A DNA stretch of 64,000 nucleotides from Flaveria trinervia (Eukaryota; Streptophyta; Magnoliopsida; Asterales; Asteraceae), in NCBI GenBank assembly GCA_025506515.1, contig CM046444.1, positions 78,198,589 through 78,262,588 of the forward strand, read 5' to 3'. How positions within the stretch are numbered: the first letter of the stretch is position 1; every line of letters begins with the position of its first letter. A model generated the notes under the pieces. The model was given only the letters and a program-made list of their open reading frames with translations. It did no database searches and was not told the DNA's origin. Both the position numbers and the translations under genes were made by a program. Below are positions 1 through 11,862 of this stretch, one piece after another.

Positions 1-398
1 CAACAACGTCCTTTACTGATAGGATCTCGGCATCTAGTTTGATCAATTAGATTGAATTTGCAGCGGAATGAGCTCACGAATTAACAAATTTAAACAAGAA
101 CACATGAAATTTATCAATGAAACAGTGTTTGTTATAGAGAGAGAATTTCTGCCAAAAGGAATATATTCATTCAATACATGCTTCGGCTGGCTTTCGCGCA
201 ACGTTACAATTAGGTCATCTTTCCTTTTATAAGGAAAGTTGACGTCAGCTGATGTCACTTGATAGTGACATCTAACTGTTATTTAACTACTGAAAGTTAA
301 CACAACTACTAAAGATGTCAAACAGCTAACATCTTCTTACAAAAATACCAAGTGTTAACTATCACTACAACTACTGAAAAGAAACTACAAAAACAACT

Positions 399-426
399 AC
401 GACTGAAGAACATGCTCTTCAGTCGT
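399..426. other. Perfect inverted repeat in U3 of C 3' LTR
   Basis: Arms ACGACTGAAGA (399-409) and TCTTCAGTCGT (416-426) around a 6-nt loop. The same hairpin occurs in the LTRs of A, B and F despite their general divergence. Confidence 0.75.
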
Positions 427-584
427 TTTACAAGTACTGAAATAGAAAATAAAACTACTGAAAGGAAACCATCACAACAACTAAAGAATGCTTCTTCAGC
501 TGTTGTGAAAAACTCTGAAGACTTCAGTACTTGGATTTCTCGAACTTCAGTTGTTGTCATCAGCTGATGTCTTCAGCTAATGTC

Positions 585-845
585 TTCAGTCTTTGTACTT
601 CAGCTGTTGATCTTCAGTACTTTAGTCTTCAGCTGTTGATTTTCAGACTTTGGTCTTTAGCTGTTGATTTTCAGACTTTGGTCTTCAGCTGTTGAAGTCT
701 TCAGTACTTTAGTCTTCAGCTGTTGAAGTCTTCAGTACTTTAGTCTTCAGCTGTTTATCTTCAGACTTTGGTCTTCAGCTGTTGAAGTCTTTAGTACTTT
801 AGTCTTCAGCTGTTGATCTTCAGACTTTGTCAAATAGCTGATCAA
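585..845. repeat. Degenerate minisatellite in U3 of C 3' LTR
   Basis: Tandem, imperfect units of roughly 28-36 bp built from CTTCAGCTGTTGA, CTTCAGTACTTTAGT and TTCAGACTTTGGT. They are expanded here compared with the shorter 5' LTR of C at 36425-37204. Confidence 0.7.
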
Positions 846-923
846 GTCTTTAGCAGTTGTTGTGATGCCTTGTGGGACTTAAAGGTTTTTCTGATCTGGC
901 TCATTGGTTCTTTTGGTCCAACA

Positions 924-934
924 AACTCCCCCTG
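924..934 (-). other. Polypurine tract of element C
   Basis: On the minus strand CAGGGGGAGTT lies directly before the TGTTGG start of the 3' LTR. This is the expected second-strand primer and is identical in B and F. Confidence 0.8.
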
Positions 935-1125
935 AACCAATACAGCCAAAACCTTTAAGCTTATTGAAGATGTCCCACTTATTATGGTAGAAAGATTGGT
1001 CTTTTTTGTCTTCTAGATCAGCTCAGAAGTGACCCTTGTAAGCACAGGCCTGGGAAGAGGTCTCAATGATCTGTTTGGTGAAGGATGGATGGGAACTCTG
1101 TCTTAGGGAACTGGCCACAGAGCTG

Positions 1126-4100
1126 TTACCCCATCCATGAGATCTGCTTCCCAAATATGAGTCTGTAAGACTCCCTTGTATAGGCCTCAAGAAAGGTTAT
1201 TTGTTCCTCCATGGTAAGCTCTTCTATTTCTCCTTCAAAGAGTGATTCTGGCCCATAGTACTCAGAGAGGTATTTGACCTGCTTCCCATTTTTAGCTCCA
1301 CAGTTGTTATGATTCTATATGCGAATTCATCTGGGTGAATACCCTCTAAGAACAACTAGAGCTCATTCTTTCTAACTTCCTCAAGCCTCCTATACACTAA
1401 CCCCTTTTTCACCACTTTATTCTCCAGCATCTTGTGTGGGGTAAGTTTAGCTTTATAAGCTTTCTTGAAGTCATCTAGGATCTCCCAAGGTGATACTACA
1501 AAGGCCAGAGAGATCACTTCATCTACAATATTCTTTACTTGGCCAATGTATCTCTGTGGAATATTTTTCTTTTGAATCCTATGAGACACCCTGGGATCAG
1601 GCCAAATCCTCACTCTCTCTTTTTGATATTGAAAGGTGTGTGTGAGAGTGTATAATCTCTGAGCTTGTTTCTTCATATTGATGATTGAAGATGTGGCAGC
1701 ATATGCTTTGTCGACTCTTCTCAACAATTCCTCATCATGTTGTTTCTGAAGCTCTTCTTCTTCTAACTTCACTTTCATAATTTGCCTTTGAGATTTAGGA
1801 GTAATTGTTGGAGGGTGACTTATGGCCATAGGCAAATGTATAATAGCTGAGATTGGCAGCCTATCTTCATCTTCATCATTATCTTCTTCTTCCTTTTCTA
1901 GCCTCGTTACCCTTCTCTTCCTCTTCTGGGGTACATCATCGGCTATTGGTTTTGTGGGTAAGGGAATTGGTTTAGTGGGTTGTGGTTGTGGTGGTTTTGG
2001 TGTGGGAATTTTGACAGGCTGTTCTAGCATTTTGGATGTAAGTGAGACTTTAGATTGTTTTACCAGTTCAGACCTGCTCCCAGCACCAGCTTCATTCAAG
2101 GCTTCAATGACCAGCCCTTTGGTATATACTTCAGTCGAACAGATCTTGGTGGTTATTGCCAAGATGCTGTCCCTGGACCATGACTTGATTTCAATCAATG
2201 ATCTTCCAAGATACTAAGCTATGAACCTGATCATGATTTCCAATCTTTCCCTTTCCAACACACTATAACCGGCCCATCTTGATTGTATCTCTTCTATTTC
2301 CAGCCTTCTGATCTCATAGTCTAATGTGGCTGTGTCATGACCATGTCTAAATAGCTGATCTATAATTTTATCCATTGATCTGATATGAGCTTCATCAGCA
2401 TCTTTAACAAGGTCTTCTAATGATTTTTCTTCATCAGCTCTTGACTCAGCATTTTTCTTTCTTTTATAGGTGATCAACTGTTCTGAGATGAGTTCTTTCT
2501 CAACCTCCTTCTCTTTCTCAGTCTCTTTCTCTTTTTCAGGCTCTTTCTCAGCATCAACTCTGTTTCTTTTCTTGTCTTTCACTGCCTTAGACTTTGCAGT
2601 CTCCCCCTTTTTGGTTGAATTGGAATCGTGGGTTTGGAAGGCAGAAAGAGATTTATGAACAACATCACCAAGGAGGGTTTGTAGATTTGAGGGAATCCTC
2701 TCATCAATGGCTTTATGCACTATGTCAGTGATGATGGGAGTGATGAGAGGTAAGGAGTTTTGAAAGATAGCAACCATCTGCTCAGAGGGGTTCTGTCCCT
2801 GAGAGGTGGTGCCAAAAGCAGAGGCTGGTGGCTCAGTTATATGTGTAGGCTCAGTGTTTGGTAAACCTTTAATTGAAGGTGCCATCTATGGGGTTATTGG
2901 GGTAGATGGTCTTTGATCCTGAGACATTTTGGCCAACAGCTCTTTGAGTCTGCTCACCTCATTCTCTAGGATGGTATTGTGGGCTAGAACATCGTAGAAA
3001 AAGCCCAAGTCATCATCAGTCTGTGTTGAATCACCTGACCTCCTGATTGAATCAGGATGTAAATGCTCTGAGTGTAGATCAGTAGTAGCATGTGCCCCTT
3101 GTTCTTGGTACTGGGGACTTCCTGCCTCAGGACTATGTCCTTCATTGGCAGTTGCCTCTGGTGAGGTCTTATAGATGGTACCACTTCATCCTGATCATTT
3201 GCTAAATCAGTAGAAGTGGCAGCCTTACCAGAAGTTCTGATCTCCTTTTCTACACTTGGATATTGAACACTGTAACCCCTGTGCTGTGGGTTATCAGAAG
3301 CACTTTGCTCCTCCCCCTCAATGGTTGAGGTATTCCTAGTAGTAATTGGTTTCTGGGGAGGTGGTGAGGAGTGCAACTGACTCAGCACTTTTGCCACTAT
3401 CAGTGTAGGACTTTGAGGGGCGGTTGCATGTGAAGATTGGGTAGAACCAGATTGCACCCGGGGAGAGAAGTGCTCTTCAATGGTAACCCTCTCAATTGAG
3501 ATAGGTTCCAGCAATGTGGTTTCTCCAATTGTGGTTGCAAGAGGATCTTGTTGAGAGGATACCTATGCGGCTTTAGCAGGATGAGTCTTTGACATAACTG
3601 GGGGGTTAGAACCAGTATGTTCTTCCTGTATTGGTGGTACAGGGGCGTCCGCAGGGGACTCATCTCCCTGAGTAGCCTTTTTGGGTTTTTGTGTTTTGGG
3701 TTTGGTGGGGACTTTGGATGTAGAAGTGGAGGCTGTGGGTTCCCTCTGCTTGGGTTTTAGCATCCGGGCAACCCCTTTAAGAGTAGGGTCTGAGTTATGT
3801 CGGGAGTATACCTCAGCTAAAACAGCGGGAGCAGGGACTCCAAGACCAACAAGTCCATCAGATTTTAGCTGATTTAAAATAATAGCCATCAGAAACCTGG
3901 GAAAAAGTAGCCATCTATTTGCCACAGGTTTCTGAGCCAGATCCTTTAGTTCCATAAAAACTATCTCAGAAAAATTTATATTCTGTTGCTCAAGGATAGA
4001 ATACAATACCTATTGCCATCGGGAAGACATCTGATCCCAAGAGGATGTCTTCGAAGCTAGGCAGACATTCACCATGTGAAAAATAAGTCGTTCTGCATGG

Positions 4101-4495
4101 TGGAAGTGCTTCTTCAGTATGGTTGTAGCACTTATGTCACCTTCATGCCCATTATTAATGAAAGACATATCAGTGGTGCCTTTCGGGTATTCTTTAGGAT
4201 AGGTGCCATCATCCAAATTTAGGGTATTGCGAATGATGTCTGTAGTGATAAGCATCTGATTCAGGTTTACCAACGACTGTAGAGTGATTTGGTTATCATT
4301 CTCACCGGTGATTACAGAAACGTTGGTCCAGAACAGGGATAAGGAGTCAGGATATATGGTAGGATTGAGAAGAAAGGCTGTTCGGTATGGGGAATCCACC
4401 ATAAGATCGATGGCAGTGTCAAACTTGTTCGAGAAGGCCGATTTTGTATGGTAGGCAACACAGTTGTCTCGGGGTGTGAATTTCATGGTCGCCAT
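1126..4495 (-). pseudogene. aORF of element C (env-position extra ORF), broken
   Basis: Extra ORF between pol and 3' LTR, in sense. The start at 4495 gives MATMKFTPRDNCVAY, matching the starts of A, B and F. Order seen: N-terminal conserved domain of about 300 residues (FWTNV, LNLDD, IFHMVNVCLASKTSSWDQM), Pro/Ser/Thr-rich linker, charged coiled-coil region (about 2214-2885), basic run KRKRR, and a C-terminal conserved domain (1356-2198, with VRIWPDPRVSHRI). No 20-residue hydrophobic segment was found. Lesions include a stop near 4010, several frameshifts, and a stop where relatives have Gln near 1357. The end is set at the stop at 1126 by homology. Element A inserted 15 bp upstream of its ATG, separating the ORF from its TATA box at 29392-29399. 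Function unknown. Confidence 0.75.
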
Positions 4496-4505
4496 TGTTG
4501 AGAGA

Positions 4506-4510
4506 GAAAG
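4506..4510. repeat. Left target-site duplication of A (GAAAG)
   Basis: GAAAG directly before the LTR of A; an identical copy is at 29347-29351. Confidence 0.9.
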
Positions 4511-4615
4511 TGTTGGACCAAAAGAACCAATGAGCCGGATCAGAAAAACCTTTAAGTCCCACAGACGTCACAACAACTACTAAAGACCACAACAGCTGAA
4601 GACAACAGCTGATTA

Positions 4616-4868
4616 CAAAGTCTGAAGACACAAGTGCTGAAGACAAAGTCTGAAGACACAAGTGCTGAAGACAAAGTCTGAAGACACAAGTGCTGAAGAC
4701 AAAGTCTGAAGACACAAGTGCTCAAGACAAAGTCTGAAGACACAAGTCCTGAAGACAAAGTATGAAGACACAAGTCCTGAAGACAAAGTCTGAAGACACA
4801 AGTGCTAAAGACAAAGTCTGAAGACACAAGTGCTGAAGACAAAGTCTGAAGACAGAAGTGCTGAAGAC
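4616..4868. repeat. 28-bp minisatellite in U3 of A 5' LTR
   Basis: About nine units of 28 bp, each two half-repeats: GAAGACACAAGTGCT (15) and GAAGACAAAGTCT (13). Because 28 is not a multiple of 3 and the unit lacks stops on the minus strand, all three minus frames stay open; these are not genes. Confidence 0.9.
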
Positions 4869-5040
4869 CAAAGTATCAGACGTTGTCACAACAGCTGAAC
4901 AGGTCTTCTTCAGTAGTTGTGACGGTTACCTTTCAGTAGTTTTATGTTTTATCTTTTCAGTAGTTTGACACAACAGCTCAAGAATACTTCTTCAGTGGTT
5001 GTGCTCATCAGTAGTTTTATATTTATCAGTAGTTTTGTAA

Positions 5041-5070
5041 AACGACTGAAGAGCTTGTTCTTCAGTCGTT
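5041..5070. other. Perfect 12-bp-arm hairpin in A 5' LTR
   Basis: AACGACTGAAGA (5041-5052) and TCTTCAGTCGTT (5059-5070) flank a 6-nt loop. It lies in U3 about 165-190 bp upstream of the TATA box and would be present near the 3' end of genomic RNA. Confidence 0.8.
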
Positions 5071-5232
5071 GTAGTTTTAGTAGTTTCTTATCAGTAGTTC
5101 TTATTTTGTACTTAACACTCTGATATGTTCTCAGTAGTTGTGAACATTTCAGTAGTTTGTTAAGAGTTAGTTATTTTTGTAATAGATCTGCCAGTTGTCA
5201 CTTACCCGTGATAACAGCAGCGATTGCACTCT

Positions 5233-5239
5233 ATATAAG
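5233..5239 (+). promoter_or_regulatory. LTR TATA box of A
   Basis: TATATAA in the context CTCTATATAAGG, about 213 bp before the LTR end. The same box occurs in the LTRs of B (12249-12255, 23823-23829), C (36633-36639) and F (49847-49853, 61476-61482) on the minus strand. Confidence 0.7.
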
Positions 5240-5454
5240 GAGTGTCAACCTAATGTAATAGATGAATGATTTGATCAGAAATATTCAATATTATTAAAAC
5301 ATTCCTTGTTACAGAAATATATTCTCTCGTTATAACCGTATTTGTTCTTAATGCATACGCGCATCAAATTCTTGCTACAATTTGTCTAATTCTTGTCATA
5401 TTCCGCTATGCTACGCTCAATTACATCAAACTTGCGATCACTGATCCTGACAAA

Positions 5455-5466
5455 TGGTATCAGAGC
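5455..5466 (+). other. Primer binding site of A
   Basis: TGGTATCAGAGC, complementary to the 3' end of plant initiator Met tRNA, two bases after the LTR end. This is the standard copia PBS. Confidence 0.92.
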
Positions 5467-5691
5467 TGGTTAATCATTGATCGATCTAATAATTGATCAT
5501 TGAAACTGCTATTCAAGATCCAAGTTTGACTGAATTAGCATTTTTGTGTTTTGCAAGAAACGGTTATAGAGATTGAATTTTCTGTGTTTTCTGGTCATTC
5601 ATCCTGAGATTTTCTCTTGGTTTTCATTGAGTCTATTGTGGTCTTTATAAAAGCGTTTAAAAGCTTGAATTAAATTGTATTTGGACTCAAA

Positions 5692-8537
5692 ATGACTACT
5701 CCTTCCAATGATCCTCACAATACTGGTTCCTCAACCAAGCCTCCAATGCTGGTTAGGACTGAGTATAACATATGGCAACAACGAATGCTCCATCACCTGT
5801 CTGTTAACAGCGCAGGTTATTGGACATCAGTGGTACATGGTCCACACAAGCCTATGGTGAATAACCGGAAACCAATCAAATGGTTCCGAAGAGGAGGGAG
5901 CAATACTCAGATGTGGATAAGAAGTTGTTTGAGATTGATGCAAAAGCCCATGGAATTCTGGCCATGGCACTGCCTAATGAAATCTATTCTGGGCTAATGC
6001 ATCATGAAACTGCCCATGACCTCTGGAATGCCTTGAAAGAACAATTTGGAGGAACAGATGAGGTCTTGGCAAATAATAGAGAAATCCTTGCCCAACAATA
6101 TGAGACATTCTCTCATAGGAAGGGTGAGACACTGACTCAATAGTTCGAGCGGTTCTCTTGTTTGATCTCTGAATTAAAAATGGTCAAACATGAGTACACC
6201 AATAGCCAGATGAATAATAGATTTCTCAGATCACTGCCTGAGAGATGGGACACATACACTATTGTCCTACGCTCCATTGCAAATTTGGACAAACTATCTC
6301 TCACCCAACTCCATGGGAAATTGATCACATTTGAGAGAGAGATAGAACAGAAACGAAAACTGTCTTCATCTGGAAAGCTCACTGAAGACTTTGTACCAGG
6401 CAACACTGCCTAGGATGGTCATGAGTTAGAATATGCTTCATCCGAATGCCAGTATGATGAGCATATTGACTTCTCTTCAAACACTTCTGATTCTGCATTT
6501 GTGAGTGTTGATAGTCAGTTTACTGGATGTAATAATGACAATCTATGCTTCCTCATGGATGATCTCAAGGGGATTGCTGATGATGACTTAGAAGAGATGG
6601 ATATTTTGAGCCAAATGGCCTTGATAAATATCAGATCTCAGAAGTTCTACAAAAGAACTGGAAGAAAGTTCCCAGGACTCTTTGGCAAAACGAAAGTTGG
6701 TTTTGACAAGAGTAAGTTGAAGTGTCACAAATGCCACAGGCTTGGACACTTTGCTAGAGAATGCAGATCATCTGGATCTAATTCCTCTGCACCTTTTGTG
6801 ACTTTCCCTGACAATAGTCAACAACACAGAGGGCAATATCCTACCAATTCTAGTCATCATTCTCAACCACAATCTCGTGCATATTTTGTTCCTCAGGGTC
6901 AAATGCCATATCCTTACCCTTGTTATTACATGCCACAGTCAAATCAGGTTCAAGTTCCTATAGTAACACAACTTCATGCACTACCAGAACCTCAACCATC
7001 TCAATCTCATCAACCTCCTCAACCTCAACAACACAGCTTCTTCACCCCTGGAGGTGTTGACTGCAGCAGTTTACCGGATGACATGTCTGGTCATGAACAA
7101 CTGTTCACAGGTGCTGGTCAACATGGTGGTGATAGTCCTTTTAGGAATCTGGCTCTCATGGCCCTGGAGTCTCCTGAGGGTTCCTGCTCAAATGCATCAT
7201 CTTCACAGGTAACTCAGGTATCTTCAGAGGCTAAAGCCAAGTTATGTTCTGAATCATGCATTGCTGCCTTTGTCTCAATTAGAGAGGCAAATGTAGCATT
7301 AATAAATCAAAAACTTGAGCTTGAGAAAACCATTTCCAAAAGAAAAGCTGAGTTTGAGTCTGCTCTTAATTGTAAAAATGATGAGATTTATAAGCTTAAA
7401 TTCCAACTAAATGATGAAAAGGCTAAGCTAGAGGTTATTCTGGATGACCAGAGAAATCTAAAAGAAACCCTTGCAGTCACCCAGGTAGAGTGTGATCGAT
7501 GGGTACAATCATGCAAAGGTTTTGAAATGCTTCTTAGAAAGCAATCTGCTTCCAATGAGAAGTTTGGTATTGGTTACAATCACACTGCTCCTCCTACAGA
7601 TTTTGCTTCAAGAGCAGAAGTGAAATCTGATGGAGAAAGCAATAACCAATCCACCACATCATGTGATTCACCTTTTGATAGAGCATCATCAAAAGTTGAA
7701 GTCAGCACTAAGCCTTCTCAGAAACCATCAGCTGATATTGATGGTTCTACTGCTGACACTCACATGATAAAAGAGATGATCAACTCAGGAGTTATTTCTG
7801 AAAGTCTTGAAAGGACTGGAGAGCAAGATTCAACATCTGAAGTTCAAACTCCAACTAATGATAGCACTGAAGAAAAGAAAACTGTCAGTAGAAAGAGTTT
7901 GAAGACTACTAAAGAGGAAGTCAAGAAAGCAAATAATGCTTCTAAAGTACTGAAGAGCAAATCTTCAGTAGTTTCATCCTCTTTAGTTGATGATCATCAT
8001 AAGATGAAGAAGAAACCATGTGAAGTATGTGGTTTGTTCAATCATCTTACAGATGATTGTTGGTACAAAAGGGGATCCAAACTCAAACATAAAGAAGAAA
8101 TTCAAGAGAAAATGGCTAAAATGAAAACTGAGTTTGGAGCCACATTTGTACGAGCAACATCAAATCCTGTAACCCTCAAGTCCAAACAGAAATCCAAAAA
8201 GGAAGGGGTTAAACAGGTAACAGCTGAGATTGCTCAAAAGAAGAAGGTGCAACATAGGAACTTATCAAACTCCAATGCCAATGTGTGTGAAGAGCTGAAA
8301 GCCTTATCCCAAAATCAGACATAGCTGGTTATGATGGTTCAACATCTATTGGGAAGAGTTAACCAATTAGATGTTCCTATGTTGAAACCACAGAAAAGGA
8401 GGTCCATGCCTAAGGATTCCTTTTCTTCACCAGCCTCTTCCTCTCAGGCTGTTGTTTCCAACAAACATGTTAGTTTACCATCTGTTGATGAGAACAGGCC
8501 CAAGACCAAAAAGGTTTGGGTCTCAAAATCTAACTAA
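5692..8537 (+). pseudogene. gag: gag of element A, broken
   Basis: Capsid/nucleocapsid polyprotein. The start MTTPSNDPHNTG is shared with B, C and F. Order: capsid-like N-terminal region (to about 6400), first CCHC knuckle CHKCHRLGHFAREC (6724-6765), Gln/Pro-rich stretch, coiled-coil (about 7260-7550), Ser/Thr/Glu-rich linker, second CCHC CEVCGLFNHLTDDC (about 8020-8061), and a C-terminus ending KKVWVSKSN then stop. Lesions: a 1-nt loss near 5868, and TAG stops near 6141, 6411 and 8322 where relatives have sense codons. The terminal stop at 8535 is shared by the family and seems natural. Pol follows in another frame. Confidence 0.85.
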
Positions 8538-8554
8538 TTTGTTGTATCTTGCAG
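8514..8554 (+). other. gag-pol junction of A with splice-like signals
   Basis: AAG|GTTTGGG at 8511-8520, CTAAC in the middle, and TTGCAG|GG ending at 8554; 41 nt. Exact removal would join gag Lys to the pol residues GSST in frame. This is shorter than known plant introns usually are, so frameshifting remains an alternative. Confidence 0.35.
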
Positions 8555-11500
8555 GGTTCTTCAACATACCTCAGAGGCATCTGGTATGTAGACAGTGGAG
8601 GATCCATGCATATGACATGAAACAGATCACTTCTTAATGACTACTCTCAAGGAAGGAAGGGGTTTCTGTCATTTGGCAATGATGCAAAAGGTTACATCAT
8701 TGGCAATGGCTTGTTTCCAATAGGAAAATAAAGTTTGATGATGTTAACTATGTGGAAAATCTCAAGTACAACCTCTTGAGTGTCAGTCAAATGTGTGACA
8801 AAGGCCATGTTGCTCTTTTCACCGGTCAGAACTGTCGGATTCTATCATCCAAAGTTTTAAATTTGATTTATAAGGTGTTGGATGAACACACTCTCCTAAA
8901 GGCCAACAGGACAGGAAGAGTGTATGCCTTAGATCTTTCCAAAAAAATAGATCTCAAAGGCCATCCTTGCCTATTTTCCAAGGCTTCCCCCCAAAAATCT
9001 ATTCTATGGCATAGAAGGCTGGGTCATGTTAATCTCAAAAACATGAATCGGCTGATAAACCATAGTTTAGTAAGGGGACTGCCAATGAAGGAGTTCAAGT
9101 GTGAAGATAACTGTACTGCCTGTTTAAAAGGAAAACAACACAAAGTTTCATTTCCCTCCATAGAAGAACCTAAGTCCACTGCCTGCTTACAGCTTCTTCA
9201 CATGGATCTCTTTGGTCCTGTGAAAGTGATGAGTATGGCTAAGAAGAAATACTGTCTGGTAAATGTGGATGATTACTCCAGATTTGTATGGACTTTCTTC
9301 TTGCATTCAAAGGATGAGGCTGCACAGTCCATTATGAACTTTCTGTTACACGTTGAGAAGCAGTATTCCCTACCAATTAAGTGTCTGAGGAGTGAAAATG
9401 GTACTGAATTTAGAAACCACACACTTGATGAGTTTTACTTGTCAAAGGGAATCAAGAGGCAGTATAGCATCCCAAGAACTCCTGAGCAAAATGGAGTAGT
9501 GGAGAGAAAGATCAGGACCCTTATTGAAGCTGCAAGGTCCATGTTGGCTGATTCTGGACTGCCAATGACTTTTTGGGCTGAAGCTGTCAATACAGGTTGC
9601 TATGTACAAAATAGAGTTCTAGTAAATCAGAGGTTGATGAAGACTCCATATGAAGTTCTTCATCATTTGGCCCCTCTAATTTCATTCTTCAGAGCATTTG
9701 GGTGTCCTTGTTTCATTCTCCACACACGGGATCAACTCCAAAAATTTGATCCTAAGGTGGATGTAGGGTACTTTGTTGGTTATTCATCAACTTGCAAAGC
9801 ATACAGAGTCTTCAACTGCAGAACAAAGATGGTTGAAGAGATTGTACATGTTAAGTTTTATGAATCTCCTAAGGACAAGATTCCACAAAGCCCTGTGGAG
9901 CTATTTGATTTGGACATACTGCAATATGTTCCTTATCAAACTCCTGCTGTTGCTCCTGTCAATAGTTCACCACCTGGTGGTACTGCTGGTGATGATGATG
10001 ATGATAGCAGTACTCACCTATTCAGGTTTAGTTACCAACTGCCTGATTCAGCTAGACCTGATGTTCCTGTAGCTTCAGTAGCACCATCCATAACAAATGC
10101 TGATGAGATTTCTTCAAATTCAACCTCCTTTGAATTACCATCCACTGATTGGTTTCAAGGAAATGATTCACCATCACCATCTGTTGCTGCTGAACCTGCT
10201 GCAAACACTTGCACAGATCTCATTGTGTATCAAGATCTGAAGAATCACCCTATGTCTCAAATCATTGGTGATATCACTGCTGGCGTATCAACAAGAAGTC
10301 AATTGTCAAATTTCTGCTTCTATGCTCTCTTCATCAGTCAGCAAGAGCCAAAGAATTATCACATTGCTTTAAAGGACAATGGATGGGTTGATGCCATGCA
10401 GCTTGAGCTTCTTCAGTTCAAGAAACAGCAAGTGTGGGAACCGGTTCCTCTACCTCCAAGTAAGTGTGCAATAGGCACTAAATGGGTGTTTAGGAACAAA
10501 ATTGATGAAAATGGGCTTATTGTTAAGAACAAGGCTAGACTGGTTGTTTAGGGGTTTGCACAAGAAGAATGTATTGATTATGATGAAACCTTTGCCCCTG
10601 TAGCCAGACTGGAAGCAATTCGATTGTTTCTAGCTTATGCTGCTTATCAAAAACTTAAAGTTTTTCAAATGGATGTCAAAAGTGCATTTTTGTATGGGAA
10701 AATTAAAGAAGAGGTTTATGTATGTCAACCACCAGGCTTTGAGGACAATAAACATCCTAATTGGGTGTATAAGCTTGATAAGGATCTTTATGGGTTGAAA
10801 CAAGCTCCTAGAGCCTAGTATGAGACATTATCAAACTTTCTTCTGGAAAATGATTTCACTAGAGGCTCCATTGATAAGACTTTATTCATTAAGAAAGCTG
10901 GGCAGCATAATCTACTTGTTCAAATTTATGTTGATGATATTATTTTTGCATCCTCTAATCCTCAATTGTGTGATGCCTTTACAAAGTTGATGCAACAGAA
11001 GTTTGAAATGAGTGCCATGGGAGAATTACAGTTCTTTCTGGGTTTGCAAATCAAACAAAAGGCTGATGGAATTTCATTCATCAGTCGAAATACACAAAAG
11101 ATCTTTTCGAAAAGTTTGATTTACAAAACTGTAAGCCCTGTTCTACCCCCATGTGTAGCACCACACAACTGGATACAGATCAGAAAGGTAAAGTGGTTGA
11201 TGAAACACTTTACAGATGTATGATTGGGTCCTTGATGTATTTAACAGCTTCTAGACCAGATATTATGTTTGCTACATGTGTTTGTGCTAGATTTCAGGCT
11301 GCACCTAAATAGTCTCATCTGATTGCAGTCAAGAGGATCTTTAGATATTTGCAAGGTACACAATCTCTAGGTTTATGGTATTCCACTAGGCACTCTTGTA
11401 AATTAGTTGCTTTCTCTGATAGTGACTATGCAGGGTGTAAGTTGACCAGGAAATCAACTTCTGGTGGATGTCAATTTCTAGGCAACTGTTTGATTTCTTG

Positions 11501-11862
11501 GCAGAGTAAGAAACAAACATCTGTTGCTACATCCACTGCTGAAGCCGAGTACATTGCTGCTGCAAGTTGTACATCCCAAGTACTCTGGCTTCAGAATCAA
11601 CTTTTGGACTATGGCATACAGAGACTAAGACTCCGTTATTAATGGATAGTGCTTCAGCTCTTTGCATTGTCAAAAATCCAGTCCAGCACTCTAGGACCAA
11701 ACATATAGAAATTAACATCATTTTATAAAAGTTGTTTTGAAAAGGGTCTAACTAATCCTATGTTTATGCCTAGTGCTAATGAGCTTGCGACATTTTACTA
11801 AGCCTTTGGATAGTTCAACTTTCATAACCTGGTGTAAGGCATGGTATCTGCAGCTATAATAA
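8555..11862 (+). pseudogene. pol: pol of element A (PR-IN-RT-RH), broken
   Basis: Copia-order polyprotein. Protease WYVDSGG (about 8585-8605). Integrase zinc finger from LWHRRLGH (about 9004) to CLKGKQ, then the catalytic core with DLFGP, a site read NGTEF (RSENG here, where relatives have RSDNG, so one catalytic Asp is Glu) and EQNGVVERK. RT KWVFRNK to YVDDIIF (about 10480-10955). RNase H DSDYAGCKLTRKSTSGG to the RTKH region (about 11410-11710). TAG stops near 10549, 10816 and 11308, plus indels near 8630, 8725 and 11075, make it non-functional. The end is set from the corresponding stop in B. Confidence 0.85.

Larger units (their letters stand above)
17..923 (-). repeat. 3' LTR of element C
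   Basis: 907 bp, ending in TG...CA form on the plus strand (TGATAGGATC at the left, GGTCCAACA at the right). In element orientation U3 is at the right. A TATA box (TATAAAA, minus) lies at 225-231, with the bZIP-type palindrome TGACGTCA at 240-247 just upstream. U3 is filled with short TCAGTAGTT, CTTCAGCTGTTG and TTCAGACTTTG words. It is followed by a polypurine tract. The partner LTR is only 780 bp and differs at many positions. Confidence 0.85.
4511..5452 (+). repeat. 5' LTR of element A
   Basis: 942 bp from TGTTGGACC to GATCCTGACA, directly before the PBS. U3 holds a 28-bp minisatellite (4616-4868), several hairpins of TCAGTAGTT type and a perfect 12-bp-arm hairpin at 5041-5070. The TATA box is at 5233-5239. 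Confidence 0.92.

Noticed and set aside
1822..2658. Plus-strand Ser/Leu/Phe-rich ORFs opposite the aORF of C
   Set aside because: Antisense of the acidic/basic coiled-coil codons; no start context, homologous only to the antisense of other copies.
4419..4842. Overlapping minus-strand ORFs rich in CLQTLSSALVSSDF
   Set aside because: Translation of the 28-bp LTR repeat, open in all three frames because the unit shifts frame by one; the same artefact appears at 28362-28750.
4616..4868. CRISPR-like regular array
   Set aside because: Units are contiguous without unique spacers and lie in a plant retrotransposon LTR.
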